DNA from: an uncultured Clostridia bacterium
Lineage (GTDB): Bacteria; Bacillota; Clostridia; Peptostreptococcales; Anaerovoracaceae
Reading direction: 5' to 3'
DNA length: 25,045 bases
Assembly: GCA_934271235.1 (NCBI GenBank)
Contig: CAKQQT010000026.1
Span: 1-25,045, forward strand
Shown here: positions 15,940 through 23,617 of the stretch, one piece after another
Position numbering within the stretch: the stretch's first letter is position 1
How the letters are laid out: each line of letters starts with the position of its first letter
Notes under the pieces: generated by a model
Databases searched by the model: none
Seen by the model: the letters and a program-made list of their open reading frames with translations, nothing else
Told to the model about the DNA's origin: nothing
Translations under genes and position numbers: made by a program

Positions 15940-15959
15940 GTGCTGCAGGCTCTCGGATC
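15911..15959 (-). terminator. Terminator of spoVT, overlapping the 3' end of mfd
   Basis: GATCCGGGAGC (15917-15927) pairs with GCTCTCGGATC (15949-15959), 11 bp with one G-U wobble. Read on the minus strand it is followed by TTTTGCTTT, so it terminates spoVT. There is no T-tract on the mfd side. Confidence 0.7.
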
Positions 15960-15969
15960 CGGGAAAACC

Positions 15970-16461
15970 TCAGTTTTCCATTTGTTTGGCTAAAAAAGAC
16001 GCGCCGATCTCGGCGATCTTCAGTTCAGTGTCCCCCAAGACGTTGTGCTCTTTCGGCAAGATGGTAATGGAACCGATCGGGTCGCCCTGGGAAATAATGG
16101 GGACCACGATCTTTGCGTCATTTAAGTAGCGGTTTTTGCTCTGGATGATGCGGTCCAGTTCACTGTCCACTTTTTTGTCCATAAACTCTTTTTTGCCGGA
16201 ACCGCACGCGGCGATCACCTGATCGGTATCCGAAACGATGATGGTCGCGCCCAGGACTCTGGAAACGCTTTCGGCATATTCATCGGCAAACTGGCTCAGT
16301 TCATTGATGGGAGAGTATTTTTTGAGAATGACTTCACCGGTATTTCCGGTATAGATCTCCAGCGGATCGCCTTCCCGGATCCGCAGCACACGGCGGATCT
16401 CTTTCGGGACCACGACCCTGCCCAGATCGTCAATTCTTCTTACGATACCTGTTGCTTTCAT
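15970..16461 (-). CDS. spoVT: Stage V sporulation regulator SpoVT
   Basis: A 163-residue SpoVT, a forespore transcription regulator with an N-terminal AbrB/SpoVT swapped-hairpin DNA-binding domain (1-50: MKATGIVRRIDDLGRVVVPK, RVLRIREGDPLEIY) and a C-terminal GAF-like domain (about 55-163). In Bacillus it modulates sigma-G genes and spore germination. A GGAGG ribosome-binding site lies 9 bases upstream of the ATG. A sigma-G-like promoter is at 16494-16522. It lies between mfd and the flippase, as in Bacillus, but is on the opposite strand. The N-terminal domain resembles AbrB itself, but the GAF domain and the location favour SpoVT. Confidence 0.95.
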   Translation of the reverse strand: MKATGIVRRIDDLGRVVVPKEIRRVLRIREGDPLEIYTGNTGEVILKKYSPINELSQFADEYAESVSRVLGATIIVSDTDQVIAACGSGKKEFMDKKVDSELDRIIQSKNRYLNDAKIVVPIISQGDPIGSITILPKEHNVLGDTELKIAEIGASFLAKQMEN

Positions 16462-16493
16462 TCGTGTTTTTCCTCCGTTTTGGTTGGTAAAAA

Positions 16494-16522
16494 TAGTATC
16501 TGTAACCGGCAGGAAAATATAC
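16494..16522 (-). promoter_or_regulatory. Sigma-G/F-like promoter of spoVT
   Basis: On the minus strand GTATA (16522-16518), a 17-base spacer and GATACTA (16500-16494). This fits the forespore sigma consensus (GHATR, then CATNHTA) with one mismatch. A sigma-A reading of the same place gives a poor -35. Confidence 0.5.
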
Positions 16523-16602
16523 CGAAGAACCGCAATTATTTTGCGGGAAAATCAAGGAAATTTTAAGTTTATGTAGATTTCATGGAATTTTGGCCCGAAA
16601 AC

Positions 16603-16631
16603 TTGGAAAATCGATGAAAGCGTGATACAAT
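16603..16631 (+). promoter_or_regulatory. Promoter of the SAH/MTA deaminase gene
   Basis: TTGGAA (16603-16608), a 17-base spacer and TACAAT (16626-16631). Predicted start near 16638, which excludes an upstream start codon at 16622. Confidence 0.65.
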
Positions 16632-16672
16632 CATTGCGAAATATCTTCCAATGTGAAAAAGGAGAGAACGAG

Positions 16673-17971
16673 ATGCTTTTTAAGGACATTACCATATTAG
16701 ATGAAAACCTCGAAGTACGCGAGCATATGTTTGTCGGCACGAAAGGGGCGCGCATCGCCTATATCGGCACGCAGGAGCCGCAGGAAGACTACGGCCGCGT
16801 CTATGACGGCAGAGGGAAACTGCTGATGAGCGCTTTTTACAACTGTCACGGACATTCACCGATGGCCCTGATGCGCGGCTACGGCGAAAACATGGCGCTG
16901 CAGGACTGGCTGACGAAGCGGATCTTTCCATTTGAAGACAAGCTGGACAGCCGTGCGGTTTACTGGGCGACCCTGCTGACGATGGCTGAATCCGTGCGTT
17001 TCGGGATCGTTTCGACCAGCGATATGTACTACTTTATCGACGACATGGTGGCTGCGGTGCGTGATGCCGGCGCGAAAGCGAATATTTCCCGGGCGATCGT
17101 CAGCGGAAGCGAAAGCGACGTCTGGAAACTGCCGTCCATGCAGGAAATGAAACGGACTTTTGAAGCATATCATAATATCGAAGATGAAAGAATAAAAATA
17201 GATGTCAGCATCCACGCCGAATACACTTCGGATGTACCGGAGGTGGAGGCGGTCAGCGCCTACGGCAAAGAGGCCGGAACGCGGATGCACGTGCATGTAT
17301 CCGAGACGCGGTCCGAGCACGAGAACTGCAAGCAAAAACGCGGCATGACGCCGGTGCGCTATCTGGCGGAGCACGGCGCGTTTGACATGCCGGCGACCGC
17401 GGCGCACTGCGTCTGGATCGAGGGAGAGGACTTTGACATCCTCAAAGAAAAGGGTGTAACAGTCGCGTCCAATCCGGTCAGCAACCTCAAGCTGGCGAGC
17501 GGCGTCTGCAATGTGCCGGAACTTCTGCGGCGCGGGATCCGCGTGGCGCTGGGAACGGACAGCGTCGCCAGCAACAACAGTCTTAATTTCTTTGAAGAGA
17601 TGAAAGTGTTCGCGCTGGCGTCTAAAATGTACTACAACGATCCGACTGCGGTAACGCCGGAGCAGACCCTTTTGGCAGCGACCCGAAACGGCGCGCTGGC
17701 GCAGGGCAGAGAAGACTGCGGACTGGTGAAAGAGGGATTCCGCGCGGATCTGATCGCAGTGGACATCCGTCAGCCGAATATGTGTCCGGTGCACAATATG
17801 CTCAATAATCTGGTCTATTCCGCGTCCGGCACCGACATCTGCCTGACCATGGCAGATGGCAGAGTGCTGTATGAAGACGGCGCTTACCCGACGCTGGATA
17901 TCGAAAAGACCATGTTCGAAGCCGATGCGGCCATGAAGAAGATCTTAGCGGCGCTGGAAGCGGCAAACTGA
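16673..17971 (+). CDS. 5-methylthioadenosine/S-adenosylhomocysteine deaminase-like amidohydrolase
   Basis: A 432-residue metal-dependent amidohydrolase of the MtaD/SsnA/TrzN group. Zinc ligands are visible: H59 and H61 in NCHGHSPM, H208 and nearby E211 in HVHVSET, H245 in AAHCVW and D296 in LGTDSVASNNSLN. The family hydrolytically deaminates adenosine-type compounds such as S-adenosylhomocysteine or methylthioadenosine; related members act on guanine or s-triazines, so the substrate call is moderate. AGGAGA (16660-16665) sits 7 bases before the ATG. The flippase gene follows after 23 bases, probably in the same transcript. The Bacillus version of this cluster has no amidohydrolase here. A role in SAM by-product recycling is inferred. 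Confidence 0.85.
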   Translation: MLFKDITILDENLEVREHMFVGTKGARIAYIGTQEPQEDYGRVYDGRGKLLMSAFYNCHGHSPMALMRGYGENMALQDWLTKRIFPFEDKLDSRAVYWATLLTMAESVRFGIVSTSDMYYFIDDMVAAVRDAGAKANISRAIVSGSESDVWKLPSMQEMKRTFEAYHNIEDERIKIDVSIHAEYTSDVPEVEAVSAYGKEAGTRMHVHVSETRSEHENCKQKRGMTPVRYLAEHGAFDMPATAAHCVWIEGEDFDILKEKGVTVASNPVSNLKLASGVCNVPELLRRGIRVALGTDSVASNNSLNFFEEMKVFALASKMYYNDPTAVTPEQTLLAATRNGALAQGREDCGLVKEGFRADLIAVDIRQPNMCPVHNMLNNLVYSASGTDICLTMADGRVLYEDGAYPTLDIEKTMFEADAAMKKILAALEAAN

Positions 17972-17994
17972 CAGAATGGAGATTGAAAACATCT

Positions 17995-19599
17995 ATGTCA
18001 CAAAATAAATTTCTCAAGGGAGCAGCGATCCTGGGCATTGCCGGCATCATCGTAAAGGTGATGGGCGTGTTTTTCCGGATCCCGCTGACAAACTGGGTCG
18101 GTTCGGAGGGGATCTCCTATTACAGTTCCGTCTACCCGATCTATACATTCTTTTTGATCTTGTCGACCGCGGGCATTCCGGTCGCGGTATCGCGCATGGT
18201 CTCGGAGCGGATCGCCGTCAGCAATTACGGCGGTGCGCATAAGGTCTTTCATACGGCGCTCTGGTTCCTCAGCGTGCTGGGTTTCGCGACCTTTGCCATC
18301 GTTTACTTCGGCGCGGATTTTATCGAAATGCACATTCTCAAAAATGAGGGGACCGATCTGGCGCTGCAGGCTATCGCGCCGGCGCTGTTCATCGTGCCGG
18401 TGATGGCGGCGTATCGAGGGTATTTTCAGGGCAGACAGAACATGAACCCGACGGCGATCTCCCAGCTTGCGGAGCAGCTGGTCCGTGTCGTGGTCGGTCT
18501 GGCAATGGCTTATTATCTGATCCCGAGCGGGTATGAAGCGGTCAGCGCCGGCGCGACGTTCGGCTGCACGGCGGGCGCGGCAGCCGGTCTGGCAGTCGTG
18601 ATCGGGATCTATCTGCTCAATCTGCCGGCCATTCAGACCCGGATCCGCAGGAACCGTTCCAAAGAAGAACTTGAGAGCACGAAGGCTATCATTAAACGTA
18701 TTTTGATCATTGCGATCCCGATCACCATCGGCGCGTCGATCATGCCGCTGATGTCGGCTATCGACAGCGCGGTCGTGATGCGCAGACTGCAGGCGACCGG
18801 CTGGTCCGTGGAAGAATCCAGACATCTGTGGGGACTTTTGGGCGGCTACTGCAATTCGCTGGTAGGCATGCCGCAGGTCTTCACGCAGGCGATCGTCATG
18901 AGTCTGGTGCCGGCCATCGCGGCGGGGTTTCGCGTGCGCAATGATAAAGAAGTTTCCGACAACAGCCGTTTCGGTATGCGCGCCGGGATGATCGTCGGCT
19001 TCCCTTGTGCCGTCGGTATGCTGGTCCTGGCGGAACCGATCCTGCAGCTTTTGTATACCAACAAGGATGAATGCAGCGAAGCCGCGCCGATTCTGATGAT
19101 CATGTGTGTCGGCATTATCTTCATGTCATCGCTGCAGACCCTGACCGGTATCCTGCAGGGTGTCGACAAACAGATGCTGCCGGTCAAAAACCTTGCAGTC
19201 GGCGCGCTGGCAAAACTGGTCCTGACCTATGTGCTGGTGGGGATCCGTCCGATCAATGTCTGCGGCGGGCCGATCGGCACGATCGCGGCTTATGTGATCG
19301 CGACGGTGTTCAACCACAGAGATCTCAAAAAACGGATGGGCATCGAGATCGACCTGACCGATACCTATCTGAAGCCGGGACTGTCGTCTCTGCTGATGGG
19401 CGCGGCGGCGTTCGCGTCGTACAAACTGCTCTTCCTGGTGCTCAAGAGCAATACGGTCGCGCTGCTCTTTGCGATCCTAGTCGGGGTCGTGTCTTACGGC
19501 GCGCTGGTGCTCCTGACCAAGACGATCACCAAGGATGAGATCAAAAGGCTCCCAAAGGGCGAGAAAGTAGTCAAGATCTTAGATCGTTTTGTAAAATAG
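17995..19599 (+). CDS. SpoVB/MurJ-like polysaccharide flippase (MVF/PST family)
   Basis: A 534-residue integral membrane protein with about 14 predicted helices. The N-terminus KGAAILGIAGIIVKVMGVFFRIPL and the later segment PMLSAIDSAVVMRRLQ-like region, GILQGVDKQMLPVKNL and PINVCGGPIGTIAAYV are typical of the SpoVB/YabM/YtgP group, which moves lipid-linked wall or cortex precursors across the membrane. In Bacillus, yabM lies at this place, between spoVT and yabN (mazG). Whether it serves spore cortex or vegetative wall cannot be told from sequence. The ATG at 17995 is preferred over a TTG at 17983, because GGAGA ends immediately before that TTG, leaving no spacing. Confidence 0.88.
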   Translation: MSQNKFLKGAAILGIAGIIVKVMGVFFRIPLTNWVGSEGISYYSSVYPIYTFFLILSTAGIPVAVSRMVSERIAVSNYGGAHKVFHTALWFLSVLGFATFAIVYFGADFIEMHILKNEGTDLALQAIAPALFIVPVMAAYRGYFQGRQNMNPTAISQLAEQLVRVVVGLAMAYYLIPSGYEAVSAGATFGCTAGAAAGLAVVIGIYLLNLPAIQTRIRRNRSKEELESTKAIIKRILIIAIPITIGASIMPLMSAIDSAVVMRRLQATGWSVEESRHLWGLLGGYCNSLVGMPQVFTQAIVMSLVPAIAAGFRVRNDKEVSDNSRFGMRAGMIVGFPCAVGMLVLAEPILQLLYTNKDECSEAAPILMIMCVGIIFMSSLQTLTGILQGVDKQMLPVKNLAVGALAKLVLTYVLVGIRPINVCGGPIGTIAAYVIATVFNHRDLKKRMGIEIDLTDTYLKPGLSSLLMGAAAFASYKLLFLVLKSNTVALLFAILVGVVSYGALVLLTKTITKDEIKRLPKGEKVVKILDRFVK

Positions 19600-19647
19600 G
19601 CGGAAGAACCGGAAACGGGAATCAGGAAGATGCGGAGGGATACACGT

Positions 19648-20487
19648 ATGAAAGAACAATACCGCGGTCTTGCGGAGACCGCAAAGGATAAAAAAGAGGC
19701 GATCGAGCGGCTGGCAGAGATCATCGGCATTCTCCGCAAAGAATGTCCGTGGGATAAGGTGCAGACGCATGAGAGCCTGCGTCCGGGCATGCTGGAAGAA
19801 GCTTACGAAGTGGTGGACGCCATTAATAACCATGATCTGGAAAATCTGCGGGAAGAACTCGGCGACGTGCTGCTGCAGGTCGTGTTCCACGCGCATATAG
19901 AGGAAGAAAATCAAAATTTCGATCTGACGGATGTGATCAATGAAGAATGCGAAAAAATGATCCGCCGCCATCCTCATGTTTTTTTGGAAGAAAGCGAAAA
20001 TAATCACGCAAAATCTATTGACAAAGTGCTTGAAAAATGGGAAAATATCAAGGTACAAGAGAAGGGCACAAGCGACGTGACCTCTCGTATGGAAAAAGTG
20101 CCGAAGGCTTTGCCGGCTCTGGTGAGAGCAGCAAAGATCCAGAAGAAGGCAGCAGAGTCCGGTTTTGATTGGGATGATATTTCCGGTGCATTTGAAAAGG
20201 TACAGGAGGAATATCGAGAGGTGTCGGAGTGCTATGCGGAAAACCCGTCCGGCCTTGACGCGTTAAAAGAAGAAGTAGGAGATCTGCTGTTTTCGGTTGT
20301 GAATATTGCTAGATTTTTGGGCATTGACCCTGAGGACGCTTTGGACTATACTAATAATAAGTTCATCAGACGCTTTTCATACGTCGAGAAAGCTGCCTTG
20401 GCTTGCGGCAGGGAGCTGGAAGAGATGAGTCTGTCAGAGATGGACGAGTTATGGAATGAAGCCAAAAAACTGGAACATTCCGTCTAG
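19648..20487 (+). CDS. mazG: Nucleoside triphosphate pyrophosphohydrolase MazG
   Basis: A 279-residue MazG with two all-alpha NTP-pyrophosphohydrolase modules. Module 1 has ECPWD (32-36) and the metal motif LEEAYE...REELGD (49-73); module 2 has VQEEYREVSE...LKEEVGDLLFS (about 187-223). The enzyme converts NTPs or damaged dNTPs to monophosphates and pyrophosphate. GGAGGG (19634-19639) fixes the ATG at 19648; an ATG 6 codons earlier overlaps the ribosome-binding site. Unlike Bacillus YabN it has no N-terminal SAM-methyltransferase-like domain. It follows the flippase by 48 bases and precedes hup by 39 bases. Confidence 0.95.
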   Translation: MKEQYRGLAETAKDKKEAIERLAEIIGILRKECPWDKVQTHESLRPGMLEEAYEVVDAINNHDLENLREELGDVLLQVVFHAHIEEENQNFDLTDVINEECEKMIRRHPHVFLEESENNHAKSIDKVLEKWENIKVQEKGTSDVTSRMEKVPKALPALVRAAKIQKKAAESGFDWDDISGAFEKVQEEYREVSECYAENPSGLDALKEEVGDLLFSVVNIARFLGIDPEDALDYTNNKFIRRFSYVEKAALACGRELEEMSLSEMDELWNEAKKLEHSV

Positions 20488-20526
20488 GCATGATTTCTAG
20501 ATTACTATTATGAAGGAGGAACTTAA

Positions 20527-20805
20527 ATGAACAAGGCTGAATTAGTAGCTGCGATCGCAGAGAAGACTAATTTTACAAAGAAGGATGCAGAAGCTGCTCT
20601 GAACGCAGTAGTCGGAAGCATCGAAGAAGCATTAGTAAAAGGTGAAAAAGTACAGTTGATCGGATTCGGTACTTTCGAAACAAGAGAAAGAAAAGCTAGA
20701 CAGGGCAGAAATCCTCGTCAGCCGGAAGAAGTTATCGAAATCGAAGCATCCAAGGCGCCTGTATTCAAGGCAGGTAAAGCATTAAAGGACGCTGTAAACA
20801 AATAA
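20527..20805 (+). CDS. hup: HU-family DNA-binding protein
   Basis: A 92-residue HU protein, the dimeric nucleoid protein that bends [25 protein letters not shown] begins with the helical dimerisation domain, and the beta-arm carries the intercalating proline motif [12 protein letters not shown] (about 60-71). AAGGAGGA (20513-20520) is a strong ribosome-binding site. Codons are more A/T-ending (GTA, GAA, AGA, GCA) than in the neighbours, which fits a highly expressed gene rather than transfer. A terminator at 20864-20885 follows. In several Firmicutes a hup gene lies between mazG and rqcP; in Bacillus it is elsewhere. Confidence 0.97.
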   Translation: MNKAELVAAIAEKTNFTKKDAEAALNAVVGSIEEALVKGEKVQLIGFGTFETRERKARQGRNPRQPEEVIEIEASKAPVFKAGKALKDAVNK

Positions 20806-20822
20806 TCACCCGGACTTATATT

Positions 20823-20845
20823 TTCCCGCATGATACAGGCGGGAA
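20823..20845 (+). terminator. First hairpin after hup
   Basis: TTCCCGC (20823-20829) pairs with GCGGGAA (20839-20845) around a 9-base loop. It is followed by GCTGATTTTA, only a weak T-tract, so it may be a 3' mRNA stabiliser more than a terminator. Confidence 0.45.
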
Positions 20846-20863
20846 GCTGATTTTACGATAATT

Positions 20864-20885
20864 AAGGTAAGCACTTACCTTTTTT
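20864..20885 (+). terminator. Intrinsic terminator after hup
   Basis: AAGGTAA (20864-20870) pairs with TTACCTT (20875-20881) across a GCAC loop, and the run TTTTTT covers 20880-20885. The motif is palindromic enough to be a protein operator as an alternative. Confidence 0.65.
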
Positions 20886-20934
20886 ATAACATTTCAAACC
20901 TAATAGCTCATTAGAGGGTTAGGGAAAGGCACTT

Positions 20935-21177
20935 ATGAGAATCGACAAGTTTCTGAAAAATTCCAGACTGATCAAGCGGAGAACCGTAGCCAAAGATGCT
21001 TGTGATCAGGGGCGTGTTTCGGTCAACGGCAAACCCGCGAAAGCCGGCACCGAGGTCAAGGTGGGTGACATCATCCACATTGAATTCGGCAACAGCAGCG
21101 TATCAGCGAGGGTTTTGGAACTTACCGAATCCTGTAAGAAAGAAGCCGCAACCAAAATGTATGAAATAATTCAGTAA
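20935..21177 (+). CDS. rqcP: S4-domain ribosome quality-control factor RqcP (YabO)
   Basis: An 80-residue S4 RNA-binding protein matching RqcP/YabO (Hsp15-like). MRIDKFLKNSRLIKRRTVAK, then ACDQGRVSVNGKPAKAG and VKVGDIIHIEFG, is the full S4 fold. RqcP works with RqcH to add C-terminal poly-alanine tails to peptides stalled on the 50S subunit. The position after mazG matches yabN-yabO in Bacillus, but the usual followers yabP, yabQ and divIC are absent. An AAAGG element (about 20925-20929) precedes the ATG. The preceding terminator suggests partial read-through or a weak own promoter (TTAAGG at 20862, TATAAC at 20885). The stop codon lies inside the following terminator stem. Confidence 0.93.
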   Translation: MRIDKFLKNSRLIKRRTVAKDACDQGRVSVNGKPAKAGTEVKVGDIIHIEFGNSSVSARVLELTESCKKEAATKMYEIIQ

Positions 21178-21201
21178 AAAAGACCAGAAATGGTCTTTTT
21201 T
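21176..21201. terminator. Bidirectional terminator between rqcP and the DUF4363 gene
   Basis: A perfect 11-bp stem AAAAAAGACCA/TGGTCTTTTTT (21176-21186 with 21191-21201) with a GAAA tetraloop. Its first two bases are part of the rqcP TAA stop codon. Confidence 0.9.
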
Positions 21202-21207
21202 ACTTAT

Positions 21208-21591
21208 TTAGAAGATATTGCCCCAGTTCACTTCGTCGTTGGAGCATAGAAATGTCAGCTGCTCCACCATGGCGGAAAGCTCACCGGAAGCGTTGGACAC
21301 GTCTTCTGCTTTTACATATTTGACGGATTTGGCCATGGAGTAGTCGATCTCGTTGATCGTGTGCGTGTCGAGAAAGAAGACCGCACGCTTTTTATATTGG
21401 TGCCAGTCTTCGCTGAGCTGCCGCACCTTTTCGAAAGCGTCCTCCCACTGCTCGCTTTCGACGGCCGGAATGATGTCGCCGCGGATCTGTCCGGTAAACG
21501 TGTCGATCCGGTCCTGCGAAGCGTGCGCGAAGAGCAGCCAGCCGCCGATCAGGATCCCGACGGCGCAGAGCGCAGCAATCAGATCTTTCAT
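21208..21591 (-). CDS. DUF4363 family membrane-anchored protein
   Basis: A 127-residue protein with one N-terminal membrane segment (about 4-23, LIAALCAVGILIGGWLLFAH) followed by a helical, polar domain. No lipobox is evident, so it is probably a signal-anchored protein facing outside. It matches the pattern of DUF4363, which in Clostridia pairs with DUF421 proteins; both are of unknown function. The GGAGG ribosome-binding site (21599-21603) lies inside the end of the upstream DUF421 gene, and the two genes overlap by 4 bases (ATGA), indicating translational coupling. Confidence 0.75.
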   Translation of the reverse strand: MKDLIAALCAVGILIGGWLLFAHASQDRIDTFTGQIRGDIIPAVESEQWEDAFEKVRQLSEDWHQYKKRAVFFLDTHTINEIDYSMAKSVKYVKAEDVSNASGELSAMVEQLTFLCSNDEVNWGNIF

Positions 21592-22295
21592 AGGATCACC
21601 TCCGCGGCGAACGGCGCGCTCTTTTCCGCGTGCAGATAGAGATGGATCTGCTTGTTTTCATCATAAAACGCCAGAAAGATCTTTTGATAGGTATCCAGAT
21701 TTACATCGGCAAGTCTGCTGTCCAGTCTTTCTTTGCTGATGCCCAGCGTGCGCAGGTTCTTTTCGTAAAGCTTTCCGTCCGCGATCAGGATCATCGGAAG
21801 CGCGCTCTCGGTTACGGCAAGCTGCATGTCTTTCGGCGTCAGCGGCTGATTCTCCGCTTTGGGGATCACCGTCAGCTGGCCGTTGGACTCCATGATCGCG
21901 TATTGTACATCGGCAAGCGACGGACAGTTTGCCAACCGCAGCTGCTCCATCAGATCCGTGGTGGTGATGCGCAGGCGTTTCAGTTCCTGCTCGTTCAGTC
22001 TCCCTTTGTCGATCAGAATACTCGGCTTGTCCGTCACCAGACCTTTGAACCATTCACATTTGGTCGCCAGAAACGAGATCGCGATCTGCAGCAGCATCAG
22101 GGTAAAGATCGCCATTACGCCGTTGACTAAGGATGCGGATGTCGAATCGATCGGAATGGCGGCCAGTTCCGCGATCATGAACAGGACCACCATCTGGAAC
22201 GGAGACATCTTGGACAGCTCCGATTTTCCCATGAGCCGGACCGCAAAAAGCACAGCTGCGTATAAAATAAAAGTACGAATCGCAACAATTAACAA
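21588..22295 (-). CDS. DUF421 (YetF-type) membrane protein
   Basis: A 235-residue DUF421 protein: three N-terminal membrane helices (about 4-22, 32-50, 56-78) and a soluble alpha/beta domain (about 85-235) with the family segments RLMGKSELSKMSPFQMVVL and KPSILIDKGRLNEQELKRLR. Function is not established; in Bacillus, DUF421 relatives occur in spore inner-membrane operons (2Duf, YetF), so a spore-membrane role is possible by analogy. The start is an unusual TTG at 22295, chosen because AAGGAGGTA (22309-22301) lies at the right distance and no in-frame ATG or GTG is nearby. It is divergent from the MFS gene. Confidence 0.82.
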   Translation of the reverse strand: MLIVAIRTFILYAAVLFAVRLMGKSELSKMSPFQMVVLFMIAELAAIPIDSTSASLVNGVMAIFTLMLLQIAISFLATKCEWFKGLVTDKPSILIDKGRLNEQELKRLRITTTDLMEQLRLANCPSLADVQYAIMESNGQLTVIPKAENQPLTPKDMQLAVTESALPMILIADGKLYEKNLRTLGISKERLDSRLADVNLDTYQKIFLAFYDENKQIHLYLHAEKSAPFAAEVIL

Positions 22296-22333
22296 ATGCG
22301 TACCTCCTTACTTAAAAATTTTTCCTTCGTATA

Positions 22334-22362
22334 TTGTTTACCGGTTCGAGATTTGCTATACT
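22334..22362 (+). promoter_or_regulatory. Promoter of the MFS-ATPase pair
   Basis: TTGTTT (22334-22339), a 17-base spacer and TATACT (22357-22362). Predicted start near 22369, 64 bases before the ATG. Confidence 0.6.
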
Positions 22363-22432
22363 TTGATTTTAAGAGCAAAACAAAAGCACAAAGCATAGAA
22401 AGACCCCGCGGCGGGATGAGGAGAACCGACAC

Positions 22433-23617
22433 ATGAACCAGAACACTTTTTTACAACAGGCCAAGGCAGAAAAAAGGAGCTATCTGCTGTACTTCTTTAT
22501 CTACTGCCCGCTGGGCGCCGTCAGTCCGCTGATCGGACAGTACCTCAGTTCAATCGGATTTTCCGGGACACAGGTCGGTATCGTGACTTCGACCGGTACG
22601 GCGGTAGCCGTGATCGCCGGTCTGATCTGGGGAAAAATTTATGCGAATACTTTGCAGAAACGCAGATTGATCGCGCTGCTTTTTGTGTGCGCGGCGACCT
22701 TTGCGATCCTGACGCTCCGCACGACGAAATTCCTGCTGTATGTGGTGCTCTACGGAGCGATGTACGCGTTTCAGGGGCCGGGGCACGGACTTTGCGATTC
22801 TTTTGTCATGGACAGCGGCAGGAATTTTCCGGTCGTCCGTTCGTTCGGCGCGCTGGGCTATTCGGCCGCGGTCTATCTTGCCGGCAGTTATGCGGAGGGA
22901 CACGGCCTGGCGAGTATTTTCTACATCTATGCGATCACCTTTGTGATCGCGGCGCTGGTCATCCTGCGGGAAGCCGAACCGCCGCACTACCGGAAGAACG
23001 ACGGCAGCGGAAAAACTTCTCTCGGTGAATTGCTGCACAACCGCAGATATCTGAAGCTTTTGACCTGTTCGTTCTTTGTATTCGGCTGTGCCGTGGGGAA
23101 CAGCACCTATTTCGGTTATCTCTTTCGGGACGGAGGCGGCAGTCTGGCCGGGATCGGCCTGGCGTTTCTGCTGATGGCCGGCAGTGAGACCGTATTCATG
23201 CTTCTGGTACCGCTGCTCAACCGCTGGCTTCCGACCGAAAAGCTGACGCTGCTCGCAGTCGCTTTGTGCGCGGTGCGCTTCGCGTTTTATGCGTTCGGTC
23301 CGGATTACCGGGTATTGCTGGCGACGTTTTTCCTGCAGGGCATGTCCAACGGCATCATCTGGGTGGAATTCATCAAGTATTTCGGAAAGATCACGGAGCC
23401 GCGGCTGTCTGCGCTGGCCATTTCAACGTTCCATGCGGTCGGCAATAATTTCAGCACGATCCTTTGCAGCCTGATCGGCGGGATCCTGCTGGACGCGTTC
23501 GGTGCACAGGGCTGCTATTGGTTCTTTGCGCTGTGGAACGGGATCGCCTGCGTGCTGTATGTGCTGTTCGGCCTGCAAAAAACAGAAGGAGGCTTACCAA
23601 AAAGATGCGCTATTTAA
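22433..23617 (+). CDS. MFS transporter (MFS_1-like, LacY/nucleoside-symporter type)
   Basis: A 394-residue major facilitator protein with about 12 predicted membrane helices. The N-terminal YFFIYCPLGAVSPLIGQYLSSIGFSGTQVGIV and the RSFGALGYSAAVYLAG segment (about 136-151) are typical of the MFS_1-like group related to LacY and nucleoside symporters. The substrate is unknown; sugars or nucleosides are possible. GAGGAGA (22418-22424) precedes the ATG by 8 bases. Its last 13 bases overlap the next gene in another frame, so the two are probably translated together. Confidence 0.85.
   Translation: MNQNTFLQQAKAEKRSYLLYFFIYCPLGAVSPLIGQYLSSIGFSGTQVGIVTSTGTAVAVIAGLIWGKIYANTLQKRRLIALLFVCAATFAILTLRTTKFLLYVVLYGAMYAFQGPGHGLCDSFVMDSGRNFPVVRSFGALGYSAAVYLAGSYAEGHGLASIFYIYAITFVIAALVILREAEPPHYRKNDGSGKTSLGELLHNRRYLKLLTCSFFVFGCAVGNSTYFGYLFRDGGGSLAGIGLAFLLMAGSETVFMLLVPLLNRWLPTEKLTLLAVALCAVRFAFYAFGPDYRVLLATFFLQGMSNGIIWVEFIKYFGKITEPRLSALAISTFHAVGNNFSTILCSLIGGILLDAFGAQGCYWFFALWNGIACVLYVLFGLQKTEGGLPKRCAI

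Noticed and set aside
22343..22349. GGTTCGA tRNA T-arm-like sequence
   Set aside because: No acceptor, D or anticodon stem around it; it lies in the spacer of the MFS promoter.
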